Of a DNA stretch of 60,878 bases, positions 24,932-33,990 are shown in pieces; position 1 is the stretch's first letter; each line of letters opens with the position of its first letter. A model generated the notes under the pieces. The model did no database searches. It was not told the origin of the DNA and worked only from the letters and a program-made list of their open reading frames with translations. Source of the DNA: JAITWN01 sp050486285 (GTDB lineage: Bacteria > Pseudomonadota > Gammaproteobacteria > SZUA-140); contig JBJHCZ010000019.1 of the NCBI GenBank assembly GCA_050486285.1, positions 1 to 60,878 of the forward strand, in the 5' to 3' direction. The position numbers and the translations under genes were made by a program.

Positions 24932-27664
24932 TCAGTGGGCGAGATCCCAGTTCTCGCCGACGCCGGTGTCGACGACCAGCGGGATGCGGAGCTCGGCGGC
25001 CGCGGCCATCTCGCGGGCGATCGCGATGACGGCGTCGTCACAGCGCGCCTCCGGCACTTCGAACACCAGCTCGTCATGGACCTGCATGATCATATGGATG
25101 TCGTCGTTGCCGTCGCGCAGCCAGGCGTCGATGCGCAGCATCGCGCGCTTGATGATATCGGCGGCGGTGCCCTGCATCGGCGCGTTGATCGCGGCGCGCT
25201 CGGCGTACTCGCGGCGCTGGCGATTGCGCGACTGGATCTCTGACAGATAGAGCCGTCGCCCGAACAGCGTCTCGACATAGCCCTGCCCGGCGGCGAGTTT
25301 GCGGGTCTCTTCCATGAAGCGCTGCACGCCCGGGTAACGCGCGAAATAGCGATCCATGTACTCCTGCGCCGCATTGCGCGTGACGCCGATCTGGCGCGCG
25401 AGTCCGAACGACGACATGCCGTAGATCAGGCCGAAGTTGATCGCCTTCGCGCTGCGGCGCTGGTCGCCGTCGACCTGGTCGAGCGCGACGCCGAAGATCT
25501 CGGCCGCGGTGGCGCGATGGATGTCGAGGCCGTCGCGGAAGGCCTCGATCAGGCGTTCATCGCCGGACAGGTGGGCGAGGATGCGCAACTCGATCTGTGA
25601 ATAGTCGGCGGCGACGAGCTTGCAGCCGGGCGGCGCGATGAAGGCCTGGCGGATGCGGCGCCCGGCCTCGGTGCGTACCGGGATGTTCTGCAGGTTCGGG
25701 TTGCTCGACGACAGCCGGCCGGTCGCGGCGACCGCCTGGTGATACGACGTATGGATGCGGCCGGTCTTCGGGTGTACGAGCTCGGGCAGGCGGTCGGTAT
25801 AGGTCGATTTCAGCTTGCTGAGCGCGCGATGCTCGAGGATCAGTTGCGGCAGCGGATAATCGAGCGCGAGGTCCTGCAGCACCGATTCGGCGGTCGACGG
25901 CTGGCCCTTCGGCGTCTTCTGCAGCACCGGCAGGCCCTGGCGTTCGAACAGGATCTCCTGGATCTGCTTCGGCGAGGCGAGGTTGAACGCGCCGCCCGCG
26001 ACCTCGAAGGCCTGGCGCTCCACCGCCTCGATCTGATGGCCCAGTTCCTCGCCCTGCGCGCGCAGCATCGCAGCGTCGATGAGGACGCCATGGCGTTCGA
26101 TGCGCGCGAGCACCGGCACCAGCGGCATCTCGATCTCTTCGTAGACGAAGCGCAGCCCCTCGATCTCGGCGACGCGCGGCCACAGGGTCTCATGCAGGCG
26201 CAGCGTCACGTCGGCATCCTCGGCCGCGTAGCGCGTCGCCGTTTCGATGTCGACCTCGCTGAACGGCCGCTGCTTCGCGCCCTTGCCGGCGACCTCCTCG
26301 TAAGTGATCGTCTTGTGGCCGAGATATTTCAGCGCCAGCGAATCCATGTCGTGACGCGTCGCGGTGCTGTCGAGGACATAGGACTCGAGCATCGTGTCGT
26401 GGCGCAGGCCCTGCATGTCGACGCCGCAGCCGGCGAGCACGGTGAGGTCATACTTGAGGTTCTGGCCGATCTTGCCGATGCGCGCATCCTCGAGCAGCGG
26501 TTTCAGCTTCGCGATCACCGCGGCGCGGTCGAGCTGGCGCGGCGCGCCGTCGTAGTCGTGCGCGAGCGGGACATAGGCGGCTTCGCCGGCGCGCAGCGCG
26601 AACGATACGCCGACGAGCTCGGCATGCAGGGCTTCGAGGCTCGTGGTCTCGGTGTCGAACGCGAAGGCGTCGGCCTTTGCCAGCCGGGCAATCCATGCAT
26701 CGAGCGCCTGCTCGTCGAGCAGGGTCTGATAGTCCGCGTCCGTTGCCGGATCGCCCGCGTCGGCGTCGCCTGCGGTATCCGGCGCGGGCACGCCGCCGTT
26801 CGCGGAAAGGATCTCCTCGAGCAGGCGGCGGAACTCCAGGCGCTGGTACAGCTCGCGGAGCTGCGCGGTATCCGGCGGCGCGCGCCTGAGGTCCTCGGGC
26901 TCGACATCGAGCGCGACGTCGCGCTTGATCGTCGCGAGGCGACGCGCGAGCGGCAGTTGTTCGAGGTGTTCGCGGATGCGTTCGCCGACCTTGCCCTTGA
27001 TTGTGTCCGCATGCCCGATGAGGCCGTCGAGCGAACCGTATTCCTCCAGCAGCTTGACTGCGGTCTTCGGGCCGACGCCGGGGACGCCCGGGATGTTGTC
27101 CGAACTGTCGCCGATCAGCGCGAGCCAGTCGACGATGCGCTCGGGCGGCACGCCGAACTTCTCGACGACACCGTCCGCATCGAGCGTCTGGCCGGACATC
27201 GTGTTGACCAGCGTCACATGCGGAGCGACGAGCTGGGCCATGTCCTTGTCGCCGGTCGATATCACCACGTCGATGCCGCGACCGCGCGCCTGCTCGGCGA
27301 GCGTGCCGATGACGTCGTCGGCCTCGACGCCGTCGACGACGAGGCAGGGCAGCCCGAGCGCGCGGACGATCGCGTGCAGCGGCTCGATCTGGCCGCGCAG
27401 CTCGCCGGGCATCGGCGGCCGGTTGGCCTTGTAGTCGGCGTAGAGCTCGTCGCGGAAGGTCTTGCCCTTCGCGTCGAACACGACCGCGACCAGTGCCGGG
27501 TCGTAGTCCCTGAGCAGCGAGCGCAGCATCTGGGTGACGCCGAACACCGCGCCGGTCGCCTCGTTGCGCGAGTTCGTCAGGGGAGGCAGGGCATGGAAGG
27601 CGCGATACAGGTAGGAGGACCCGTCGACCAGCACGAGCTTCTTCGCATCGGGGGTCCGCGTCAT
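24932..27664 (-). CDS. polA: DNA polymerase I
   Basis: A 910-residue repair and replication polymerase with all three domains. The 5-prime nuclease is residues about 5-290 (LVDGSSYLYRAFHALPPL, and GVEADDVIGTLA with its metal-binding aspartates). The 3-prime to 5-prime exonuclease is about 325-520, with DTETTSLEA retaining the catalytic Asp and Glu, so proofreading appears intact. The family A polymerase is about 540-910, with motif A VAADYSQIELRILAHLSGD, the O-helix RRSAKAINFGLIYGMSSFGLA, and motif C MQVHDELVFEV. It removes RNA primers and fills gaps. The length is close to E. coli PolA (928). Confidence 0.96.
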   Translation of the reverse strand: MTRTPDAKKLVLVDGSSYLYRAFHALPPLTNSRNEATGAVFGVTQMLRSLLRDYDPALVAVVFDAKGKTFRDELYADYKANRPPMPGELRGQIEPLHAIVRALGLPCLVVDGVEADDVIGTLAEQARGRGIDVVISTGDKDMAQLVAPHVTLVNTMSGQTLDADGVVEKFGVPPERIVDWLALIGDSSDNIPGVPGVGPKTAVKLLEEYGSLDGLIGHADTIKGKVGERIREHLEQLPLARRLATIKRDVALDVEPEDLRRAPPDTAQLRELYQRLEFRRLLEEILSANGGVPAPDTAGDADAGDPATDADYQTLLDEQALDAWIARLAKADAFAFDTETTSLEALHAELVGVSFALRAGEAAYVPLAHDYDGAPRQLDRAAVIAKLKPLLEDARIGKIGQNLKYDLTVLAGCGVDMQGLRHDTMLESYVLDSTATRHDMDSLALKYLGHKTITYEEVAGKGAKQRPFSEVDIETATRYAAEDADVTLRLHETLWPRVAEIEGLRFVYEEIEMPLVPVLARIERHGVLIDAAMLRAQGEELGHQIEAVERQAFEVAGGAFNLASPKQIQEILFERQGLPVLQKTPKGQPSTAESVLQDLALDYPLPQLILEHRALSKLKSTYTDRLPELVHPKTGRIHTSYHQAVAATGRLSSSNPNLQNIPVRTEAGRRIRQAFIAPPGCKLVAADYSQIELRILAHLSGDERLIEAFRDGLDIHRATAAEIFGVALDQVDGDQRRSAKAINFGLIYGMSSFGLARQIGVTRNAAQEYMDRYFARYPGVQRFMEETRKLAAGQGYVETLFGRRLYLSEIQSRNRQRREYAERAAINAPMQGTAADIIKRAMLRIDAWLRDGNDDIHMIMQVHDELVFEVPEARCDDAVIAIAREMAAAAELRIPLVVDTGVGENWDLAH

Positions 27665-27756
27665 GGCGGCAGGGGTCCTTGGCGAGGTCGGCCGATCATC
27701 AGGGATTCGATTATACTATGGCGTATCGCACGGCGTGGCATGGACAGGGGCGCGCA

Positions 27757-28482
27757 ATGACCCATCAGCACAAGACAGGACATCCAACCCTCAGGCCCGC
27801 GGACGAGGCGTTGCTCAACCGTGAATCGTGGAAGGTGTTCCAGATCATGGCCGAGTTCGTCGAGGGCTTCGAACGGCTCGCGCGCATCAAGCCCTCGGTC
27901 AGCGTGTTTGGCTCGGCGCGCTTCGAGCCCGGCCATCGCTATTACAAGGTCGCCGAGGAGCTCTCGCGGTTGCTGTCGGATGCCGGGTTCACGGTCGTCA
28001 GCGGCGGCGGCCCGGGGATCATGGAGGCCGCGAACAAGGGCGCCTATGGCGGTAAATCGCCGACCGTCGGCCTCAACATCCAGTTGCCGAAGGAACAGAT
28101 CTCGAACGAATACCAGGACATCTCGCTGCAGTTCCGCCACTTCTTCTCGCGCAAGGTCATGTTCGTCAAGTATGCTTCAGCCTATGTCGTGCTGCCCGGC
28201 GGCTTCGGCACGCTCGACGAGCTGGCGGAGATCCTGACGCTGGTACAGACCGGGCGTACGCGGCGCATCCCGGTTCTGCTGGTCGGCAGCGAGTTCTGGC
28301 AGGGATTGCTGGACTGGTTCCGGACGACGATGGTCGCCGAGGGTACGATCGACGACGGCGACCTGGCCCTGTTCGAGGTCATCGACGAGCCACAAGAGGT
28401 GGTCAATGCGATATTCCGTTATTACGAGCATCGCGGCTTCGAGCCCTCCGCCGAGGAGCGCGAGATGCTGCTCGACCTCTGA
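27757..28482 (+). CDS. LOG family (TIGR00730) nucleotide phosphoribohydrolase-like protein
   Basis: A 241-residue Rossmann-like protein of the LOG/lysine-decarboxylase-like family. The defining motifs are SGGGPGIMEAANKGAY (about residues 83-98) and LPGGFGTLDELAEILTLVQTG (about 146-166), in which the Glu and Arg of the PGGxGTxxE motif are retained. Relatives cleave nucleoside 5-prime monophosphates at the N-glycosidic bond, including cytokinin precursors or AMP. The start at 27757 is chosen because conserved sequence begins shortly after; in-frame ATGs at 27718 and 27679 are possible but overlap a TATACT element at about 27711. It is divergent from polA and precedes a DUF2782 gene by 10 bases. 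Confidence 0.85.
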   Translation: MTHQHKTGHPTLRPADEALLNRESWKVFQIMAEFVEGFERLARIKPSVSVFGSARFEPGHRYYKVAEELSRLLSDAGFTVVSGGGPGIMEAANKGAYGGKSPTVGLNIQLPKEQISNEYQDISLQFRHFFSRKVMFVKYASAYVVLPGGFGTLDELAEILTLVQTGRTRRIPVLLVGSEFWQGLLDWFRTTMVAEGTIDDGDLALFEVIDEPQEVVNAIFRYYEHRGFEPSAEEREMLLDL

Positions 28483-28492
28483 GGCCAGGCAC

Positions 28493-28819
28493 ATGAATCG
28501 GATGAAGCCGCTCGGCACAGCGCTCCTCGTCTCCCTGCTTGCGCTGGCCTGCGCCGTGCCCGCCGCCTTCGCCGCGGAGGCGCCGCCGGCGGGGGCAGGC
28601 AATGTCGACGAAGCGCCGGAGATCACGATTATTCAGCGCGACGACGCAATCATCGAGGAATACCGCGTCGGCGGCCAGCTCTACATGATCAAGGTGACGC
28701 CGCGCAAGGGCATTCCTTATTATCTCGTCGATACCGACGGCGACGGACGGCTCGATTCGCGCCGCTCGGAGCTCGCCGAGGACATGATGATCCCGCGCTG
28801 GACGCTGTTTCGCTGGTAA
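28493..28819 (+). CDS. DUF2782 family exported protein
   Basis: This 108-residue protein has an N-terminal signal peptide (about residues 1-26, ending AFA). It has the DUF2782 core ITIIQRDDAIIEEYRVGGQLYMIKVTPRKGIPYYLVD and a C-terminal DMMIPRWTLFRW. Family members are small periplasmic proteins often encoded beside polA in gammaproteobacteria; no function is established. The stop codon overlaps the first base of the gspC-like gene that follows, so the pair is probably coupled. Confidence 0.84.
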   Translation: MNRMKPLGTALLVSLLALACAVPAAFAAEAPPAGAGNVDEAPEITIIQRDDAIIEEYRVGGQLYMIKVTPRKGIPYYLVDTDGDGRLDSRRSELAEDMMIPRWTLFRW

Positions 28820-29739
28820 TGGCGATGAAGACCGCGATCGACTGGAAAAAGGGCCTCGACCTGTTCTTCACCGACACCGCGCAACAGCGCGCGGCGCGCA
28901 TCGTGTTTGTTGTCGTGCTGGTGGCGCTCGCGGCGGTGCTCGCCCAACTGACCTGGAAGCTGATCCCCGCGCCCGACTTGCAGATGGGCGCGCCGCCGTT
29001 GCCGCGCGCGACGGCGCCCGCCGGTCCCGCCGGCGAGCGCGTCTGGAACATCGCGCAATGGCAGTTGTTCGGCGCGAAGCCTGAAGGCGTGCGCCTGGAG
29101 GTGCCGGTCGAGGCGCTGCCCGAGACGACGCTGAATCTCGTGCTGCGCGGCGTCTTTGCCTCGTCGCGCGCCGGTGAGATCAGCGGCGCGATCATCGGCG
29201 CGCCGAACGGCGTCGATTCGTTTTATACCGTCAATGCCCGCCTGCCCGGCGGCGCGACGCTGAAGGAGGTTCATGTCGACCGCGTCGTCCTCGAGCGCGG
29301 CGGCCGGCTCGAGACGCTGCGTCTGCCGAAGGAGTCCCTCGACGGCGACAGTGGCGCGGCCCCGGCACGGGCCGCGACGGCGCGCCAGGCGCCGCCCGCG
29401 CGTCAGACCGCGCAGACGATGGAGTCTCGCACCCTGCGCGAATATCGCGAGATCGCGCTGACCAATCCGCAGCAGCTCGGCGACGTCGTCAACGTGACCC
29501 CGCGCAGCGTCGACGGCCGATTCGTCGGCTACGAGGTCCAGCCCGGTCGCGATCCCGGCCTGCTCGACCGCGTCGGCCTGATCCCGGGGGACGTCGTGAC
29601 CTCGATCAACGGCATCTCGCTCGATACCCCGGCCCGCGCCCTCAGCGTGCTGCGCTCGTTGCAGGGGGCCGACCAGGTCCAGGTCGAATTCCAGCGCGAC
29701 GGCATCCCGCAGACGGCGACGGTCGGCATCAACGATTAG
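28819..29739 (+). CDS. gspC: Type II secretion system protein C-like protein
   Basis: The 306-residue protein has the layout of GspC: a short cytosolic N-terminus, one membrane helix (about residues 24-44, RIVFVVVLVALAAVLAQL), a periplasmic homology region (about 75-170, WNIAQWQLFGAKP ... LNLVLRGVFASSRAGEISGAII) and a C-terminal PDZ domain (about 215-305, LLDRVGLIPGDVVTSINGISLDTPARAL). GspC links the inner-membrane platform to the outer-membrane secretin GspD. No gspD or other gsp gene is adjacent, which is unusual because gspC normally opens a gsp operon. A second in-frame ATG at 28825 is possible. Confidence 0.84.
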   Translation: MAMKTAIDWKKGLDLFFTDTAQQRAARIVFVVVLVALAAVLAQLTWKLIPAPDLQMGAPPLPRATAPAGPAGERVWNIAQWQLFGAKPEGVRLEVPVEALPETTLNLVLRGVFASSRAGEISGAIIGAPNGVDSFYTVNARLPGGATLKEVHVDRVVLERGGRLETLRLPKESLDGDSGAAPARAATARQAPPARQTAQTMESRTLREYREIALTNPQQLGDVVNVTPRSVDGRFVGYEVQPGRDPGLLDRVGLIPGDVVTSINGISLDTPARALSVLRSLQGADQVQVEFQRDGIPQTATVGIND

Positions 29740-29881
29740 CCGGCTGCCGGAGCGAGCGCCCGGTGGGTTTGCGCAGCGAAGTCAAGCGCAGCCTCACCGG
29801 AGCCCGAAGGGTGCCGCGAAGCGGCAGCGAGGCGAGCCATTCGCGGAGAAAACCCACCGGGCGCTCGCTTCCGGCAGCCGG
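29740..29881. repeat. 142-base inverted-repeat element after gspC
   Basis: Arms of 31 and 32 bases (29740-29770 and 29850-29881) are perfect reverse complements except for one extra T in the right arm. The 79-base centre holds a smaller hairpin (GCCGC-gaa-GCGGC type). It begins at the base after the gspC stop and has no U-tract. It may be a transcription barrier, or a copy of an intergenic repeat family. Confidence 0.8.
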
Positions 29882-29990
29882 GCCGTACGGGTCGCCACTT
29901 GCCCGCGCCCCCCGGATCGCCTAAAATGGCCGGTCTTTGTCCCGGCGATCCGATTCATACCGGCGCCGGGCATGCCTGAGGAAAGAGATC

Positions 29991-30197
29991 ATGAAGCCCG
30001 ACATTCATCCCGCCTACAAAGAGGTTACGGTGACCTGTGGCTGCGGGAGCACGTTTAAGACCCGCTCGACCGCCGGCAAGGACCTGCACCTCGACGTCTG
30101 TTCGCAGTGCCATCCTTTTTATACCGGCAAGCAGAAGCTCGTCGATACCGCGGGCCGCGTCGACAAGTTCCGCCAGAAGTACGGCGCCCGGCGCTGA
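29991..30197 (+). CDS. rpmE: 50S ribosomal protein L31 (zinc-binding form)
   Basis: The 68-residue protein begins MKPDIHPAYKEVTVTCGCGS, typical of L31. The four zinc ligands are all present (Cys16, Cys18, Cys37 and Cys40), so this is the C-plus, zinc-containing paralogue. It is part of the 50S subunit at the subunit interface. GAAAGAG lies just before the ATG. The gene is monocistronic, flanked by the long inverted repeat upstream and a terminator downstream. Confidence 0.96.
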   Translation: MKPDIHPAYKEVTVTCGCGSTFKTRSTAGKDLHLDVCSQCHPFYTGKQKLVDTAGRVDKFRQKYGARR

Positions 30198-30222
30198 GCC
30201 GGGGCGATCCCGCCGGACCGGA

Positions 30223-30248
30223 AGGGCGTGCCTCGGCGCGCCCTTTTT
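30223..30248 (+). terminator. Rho-independent terminator of rpmE
   Basis: AGGGCGTGC pairs with GCGCGCCCT (one G-U pair) across a short CTCG-type loop and is followed by five T residues (30244-30248). Confidence 0.82.
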
Positions 30249-30330
30249 CGATTCCGGCCCCGGCGTCCATTTGCAGGGCCCCGGGCAATTGCGGATAATC
30301 GATTGTTCTAAGTGACATTCTGCCGTCGTC

Positions 30331-31620
30331 ATGAACCAGGACCGTAAAAAGGCCGCGCTCGAATACCACGCCTTGCCCGAACCCGGCAAGCTCGCGATCG
30401 CGATCACCAAGCCCTGCGCGACCCAGGCCGACCTCGGGCTCGCCTATACGCCGGGCGTCGCCGAGCCGGTGCGGGCGATCGCGCGCAATCCCGAGGACGC
30501 CTATCGCTACACCGCGAAGGGCAACCTCGTCGCGGTCATCACCGACGGCAGCGCGGTGCTCGGCCTCGGCAACGTCGGCGCGCTGGCCGGCAAGCCGGTG
30601 ATGGAGGGCAAGGCGGTCCTGTTCAAGAAATTTGCCGACATCGACGTGTTCGACATCGAGGTCGACGCGCCGGACCCGAAGGATTTCATCGACACCGTCG
30701 TGCGCATCGCGCCGACCTTCGGCGGCATCAATCTCGAGGACATCACCGCGCCGAAGTGCTTCGAGATCGAGCAGGCGTTGCGCGAGCGTCTCGACATCCC
30801 CGTCTTCCATGATGACCAGCACGGCACCGCGGTGATCACCGCGGCCGGGCTGCTCAATGCGCTCGCGCTGCAGGGCAAGTCGCTGGCCACCGCGAAGATC
30901 GTCTGCATCGGCGCCGGCGCCGCCGGCATCGCGTCGATGCGCCTGCTGCTTGCGCTCGGCGCGAAGCGCGAACACCTGAGGCTCGTCGACCGTGCCGGCG
31001 TGATCCATGCCGGGCGCGAGGATCTCAATCGCTACAAGCAGGAGTTCGCCGTCGCGACCGGGGACCGTACGCTGTCCGACGCGATGCGCGACGCCGATGT
31101 GCTGATCGGGTTGTCGGGACCGGACCTCGTCACGGCGGAGCAGGTGCTGACGATGGCGCCGCGTCCGATCGTGTTCGCGCTGTCGAACCCGGATCCCGAG
31201 ATCGATCCCGCGCTCGCGCTGGCGACGCGCGACGATCTGATCATGGCCACCGGCCGCTCCGACTATCCGAACCAGGTCAACAATGTGCTCGGCTTCCCGT
31301 TCATCTTCCGCGGCGCGCTCGATGTGCGCGCGGCATCGATCAACGAGGAGATGCTGATCGCGGCGGTGCACGCCCTCGCCGAACTGACCCATGAGCCGGT
31401 GCCGCAGGAGGTGCTGTCGGCGTATCGCCTGGAGGCGCTCGAATTCGGTCCGGCCTACATCATTCCCAAACCCCTCGATCCGCGTCTGATCGATCGCATA
31501 CCGCCCGCGGTCGCCGGCGCCGCCGTCGCCTCCGGCGCGGCGCGCAGGGAGTACCCGTCCTTCTATCCGAGACGCTACGCACCGGTAGTGGTCGAGGAGC
31601 GCGCAGCGGCTGTAGAGTAG
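30331..31620 (+). CDS. NADP-type malic enzyme, short form
   Basis: A 429-residue oxaloacetate-decarboxylating malate dehydrogenase. The N-terminal malic domain has LAYTPGVAEPVRAIARNPEDAYRYTAKGN and GGINLEDITAPKCFEIE. The Rossmann NAD(P) domain starts at KIVCIGAGAAGIASMRLLL. It lacks the C-terminal phosphotransacetylase-like domain found in MaeB (about 760 residues), so it corresponds to the short bacterial form. It converts malate to pyruvate, CO2 and a reduced nicotinamide cofactor. It is followed by malate dehydrogenase and citrate synthase, giving a small group of C4/C2 junction enzymes. Confidence 0.93.
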   Translation: MNQDRKKAALEYHALPEPGKLAIAITKPCATQADLGLAYTPGVAEPVRAIARNPEDAYRYTAKGNLVAVITDGSAVLGLGNVGALAGKPVMEGKAVLFKKFADIDVFDIEVDAPDPKDFIDTVVRIAPTFGGINLEDITAPKCFEIEQALRERLDIPVFHDDQHGTAVITAAGLLNALALQGKSLATAKIVCIGAGAAGIASMRLLLALGAKREHLRLVDRAGVIHAGREDLNRYKQEFAVATGDRTLSDAMRDADVLIGLSGPDLVTAEQVLTMAPRPIVFALSNPDPEIDPALALATRDDLIMATGRSDYPNQVNNVLGFPFIFRGALDVRAASINEEMLIAAVHALAELTHEPVPQEVLSAYRLEALEFGPAYIIPKPLDPRLIDRIPPAVAGAAVASGAARREYPSFYPRRYAPVVVEERAAAVE

Positions 31621-31722
31621 TGCTTTTCCGGCGCGGGCCGATATGCCTGCGAGGGACATCATCAGGCGTTCACGCCGGCTTTCGCCGGCGCGGGTTCAGG
31701 CAACGAAACCGGGGAGCCAGCG

Positions 31723-32646
31723 ATGCGGAAGATCACGATAGTCGGCGCGGGGCGTGTCGGAGAATCGACCGCGCAGATCCTTGCCCGTGACGAGCACTTC
31801 GAAGAGATCGTACTGACGGACATCCGCGAAGGCGTCGGTTGTGGTACCGCGCTCGACATCCAGGAATCGGCGATGCTGTTCGGTTTCGACGTGCGCGTCC
31901 ACGGCAGCGAGGATCCGGCGGCGATGGCCGGTTCGGACATCGTCGTCATCACCGCCGGCGTGCCGCGCAAGCCCGGCATGTCGCGCTCCGACGTCCTCGA
32001 GACCAATCTCGCGGTCACCAGTTCGGTGGTCACCGACGTCATGAAGCACGCGCCGGACGCGATCATCGTCATGGTGACGAATCCGGTCGATGTGCTGACC
32101 TGGGCTGCATGGAAGCAGACCGGCTGGTCGCGTCATCGCGTGTTCGGTCTGTCCGGCGTGCTCGATTCCGCGCGCATGGCGAGCTTCATCGCGACCGAGA
32201 CCGGCCTGTCGGTCAAGGATGTCACCGCGCTGGTGCTCGGCGGTCACGGCGATTCCATGGTGCCGATGCCGCGCTACACGACGATCAACGGCATCCCGAT
32301 CAGCCATTTCCTCGACGAGGCGCAAATCCGCGCGATCGTCGACCGCACCCGCCACGGCGGCGCCGAGATTCTCGCGCTGAAGAAGACCAGCAGCGCGAAC
32401 GATTCTCCCGCGGCGGCGGTCGCGGTGATGGTCGACGCGGTGTGCATGAATCGGCGTCGTATCCTGCCCTGCGTCGCGATCCTCGACGGCGAGTACGGAC
32501 AGGGCAATGTCGCGATCGGCGTGCCGGTCGTGCTCGGATCGGGCGGGATGGAGAGCGTCGTCGAACTGCCGCTCAGCGACGAGGAGCGCAGCCAGTTCAC
32601 GCAGTCCGTCGAACAGGTGCGCGCCGATCTGGTCTTATTGAAGTAA
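31723..32646 (+). CDS. mdh: Malate dehydrogenase (lactate dehydrogenase-like type)
   Basis: A 307-residue NAD-dependent dehydrogenase. The glycine motif is IVGAGRVGESTAQ at the N-terminus, the substrate loop is GVPRKPGMSR (Arg residues specific for dicarboxylates), and there is MVTNPVDVLTW. The catalytic His-Asp signature is GGHGDSMVP. It belongs to the tetrameric type 3 group, unlike E. coli Mdh. It interconverts malate and oxaloacetate in the citric acid cycle. A short hairpin (31673-31690) lies upstream, and GGGGAG precedes the ATG. It is 19 bases before citrate synthase and probably cotranscribed with it. Confidence 0.94.
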   Translation: MRKITIVGAGRVGESTAQILARDEHFEEIVLTDIREGVGCGTALDIQESAMLFGFDVRVHGSEDPAAMAGSDIVVITAGVPRKPGMSRSDVLETNLAVTSSVVTDVMKHAPDAIIVMVTNPVDVLTWAAWKQTGWSRHRVFGLSGVLDSARMASFIATETGLSVKDVTALVLGGHGDSMVPMPRYTTINGIPISHFLDEAQIRAIVDRTRHGGAEILALKKTSSANDSPAAAVAVMVDAVCMNRRRILPCVAILDGEYGQGNVAIGVPVVLGSGGMESVVELPLSDEERSQFTQSVEQVRADLVLLK

Positions 32647-32664
32647 GCAACGGAGGTAGACGCC

Positions 32665-33975
32665 ATGGCGGACCATACCGTCACCCTCACCGACAACGCC
32701 ACCGGCAAGAGCATTGATCTGCCGGTGCTCAAGGGCACGTCCGGGCCCTCGGCGATCGACATCACGCGCCTGTACCGGGACTTCGGCTGCCTGACCTTCG
32801 ATCCGGGTTTCCAGTCGACCGCGAGCTGCAGCAGCGGGATCACCTTCATCGACGGCGATCAGGGCCTGTTGCTCTATCGCGGTTATCCGATCGAGCAGCT
32901 GGCGGAAAAGAGCAGCTTTCTCGAAGTGGCCTATCTGCTGCTGTACGGCGAGCTGCCGACCCGCGACGGGCTGGCGGAATTCGAGACCTCGATCCGCCGT
33001 CACACGATGATCAAGGAGAGCCTGAAGGGCTTTTACCAGGGCTTCTATCACGATGCCCACCCGATGGCGAGCATGGTCGGCGTGGTCGGTTCGCTGTCGG
33101 CGTTCTATCACGATTCGACCGACATCCACGATCCCGCCCATCGCGAGCTGGCCGCGCACCGGCTGATCGCGAAGATGCCGACGATCGCGGCCGGCAGTCA
33201 CAAATACGCGATCGGCGAGCCGTTCATCTATCCGAAGAACAGCCTGAGCTACTGCGGCAACCTGCTGCACATGATGTTCTCGGTGCCGAGCGAGGACTAC
33301 GAAGTCGATCCGATCGCCGAGAAGGCGCTCGACATGATCTTCATTCTGCACGCCGACCACGAGCAGAATGCGAGCACCGCGACGGTGCGCCTCTCCGGCA
33401 GCTCGGGCGCCAATCCGTTTGCGTGCATCTCGTCGGGCATCACCGCTTTGTGGGGGCCGGCGCACGGCGGCGCCAACGAGGCGGTGCTGCACATGCTGAG
33501 CGAGATCGGCAATGCCTCGAATATTCCCAAATACATCGCCAAGGCCAAGGACAAGAACGATCCGTTCCGGCTGATGGGCTTCGGCCATCGCATCTACAAG
33601 AACTACGATCCGCGCGCGAAGATCATCCGTCGCATGTGTCATGAGGTGCTGGCGAAATTCGGCGATTCGAGCGACCCGTTTTTCGAGCTGGCGATGCGGC
33701 TCGAGGAGCTGGCGCTGAAGGATGAATACTTCATCGAGCGCAAGCTGTACCCGAACGTCGACTTCTATTCCGGCATCATCTATCGCGCGCTGGGCATACC
33801 GGTCAGCATGTTTACGGTGATGTTCGCGATCGCCCGCACCGCGGGCTGGATCGCGCAATGGATGGAGATGATCGCCGAACCCGACCAGCGCATCGGGCGC
33901 CCGCGCCAGCTCTATACCGGGCAGCAGAAGCGCGACTACGTCGATATGGAAAAGCGGGCGAAGTCCGGCAAATAA
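32665..33975 (+). CDS. gltA: Citrate synthase
   Basis: A 436-residue type II (hexameric, Gram-negative) citrate synthase. It has the N-terminal strand domain (HTVTLTDNATGKSIDLPVLKG), then FLEVAYLLLYGELP. The catalytic residues are His in AWGPAHGGANEA-type sequence, His in MGFGHRIYKNYDPRA, and Asp in PNVDFYSGIIYRALG. It condenses acetyl-CoA and oxaloacetate. A strong GGAGG lies before the ATG. It converges with mrcA across only 15 bases, with no obvious terminator. Confidence 0.96.
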   Translation: MADHTVTLTDNATGKSIDLPVLKGTSGPSAIDITRLYRDFGCLTFDPGFQSTASCSSGITFIDGDQGLLLYRGYPIEQLAEKSSFLEVAYLLLYGELPTRDGLAEFETSIRRHTMIKESLKGFYQGFYHDAHPMASMVGVVGSLSAFYHDSTDIHDPAHRELAAHRLIAKMPTIAAGSHKYAIGEPFIYPKNSLSYCGNLLHMMFSVPSEDYEVDPIAEKALDMIFILHADHEQNASTATVRLSGSSGANPFACISSGITALWGPAHGGANEAVLHMLSEIGNASNIPKYIAKAKDKNDPFRLMGFGHRIYKNYDPRAKIIRRMCHEVLAKFGDSSDPFFELAMRLEELALKDEYFIERKLYPNVDFYSGIIYRALGIPVSMFTVMFAIARTAGWIAQWMEMIAEPDQRIGRPRQLYTGQQKRDYVDMEKRAKSGK

Positions 33976-33990
33976 GGCGGCGGCGCTCGA

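Noticed and set aside
25739..27760. Plus-strand open frame of 673 codons opposite polA
   Set aside because: It is a mirror of the polA codon pattern with no motif; polA on the other strand has all expected domains.
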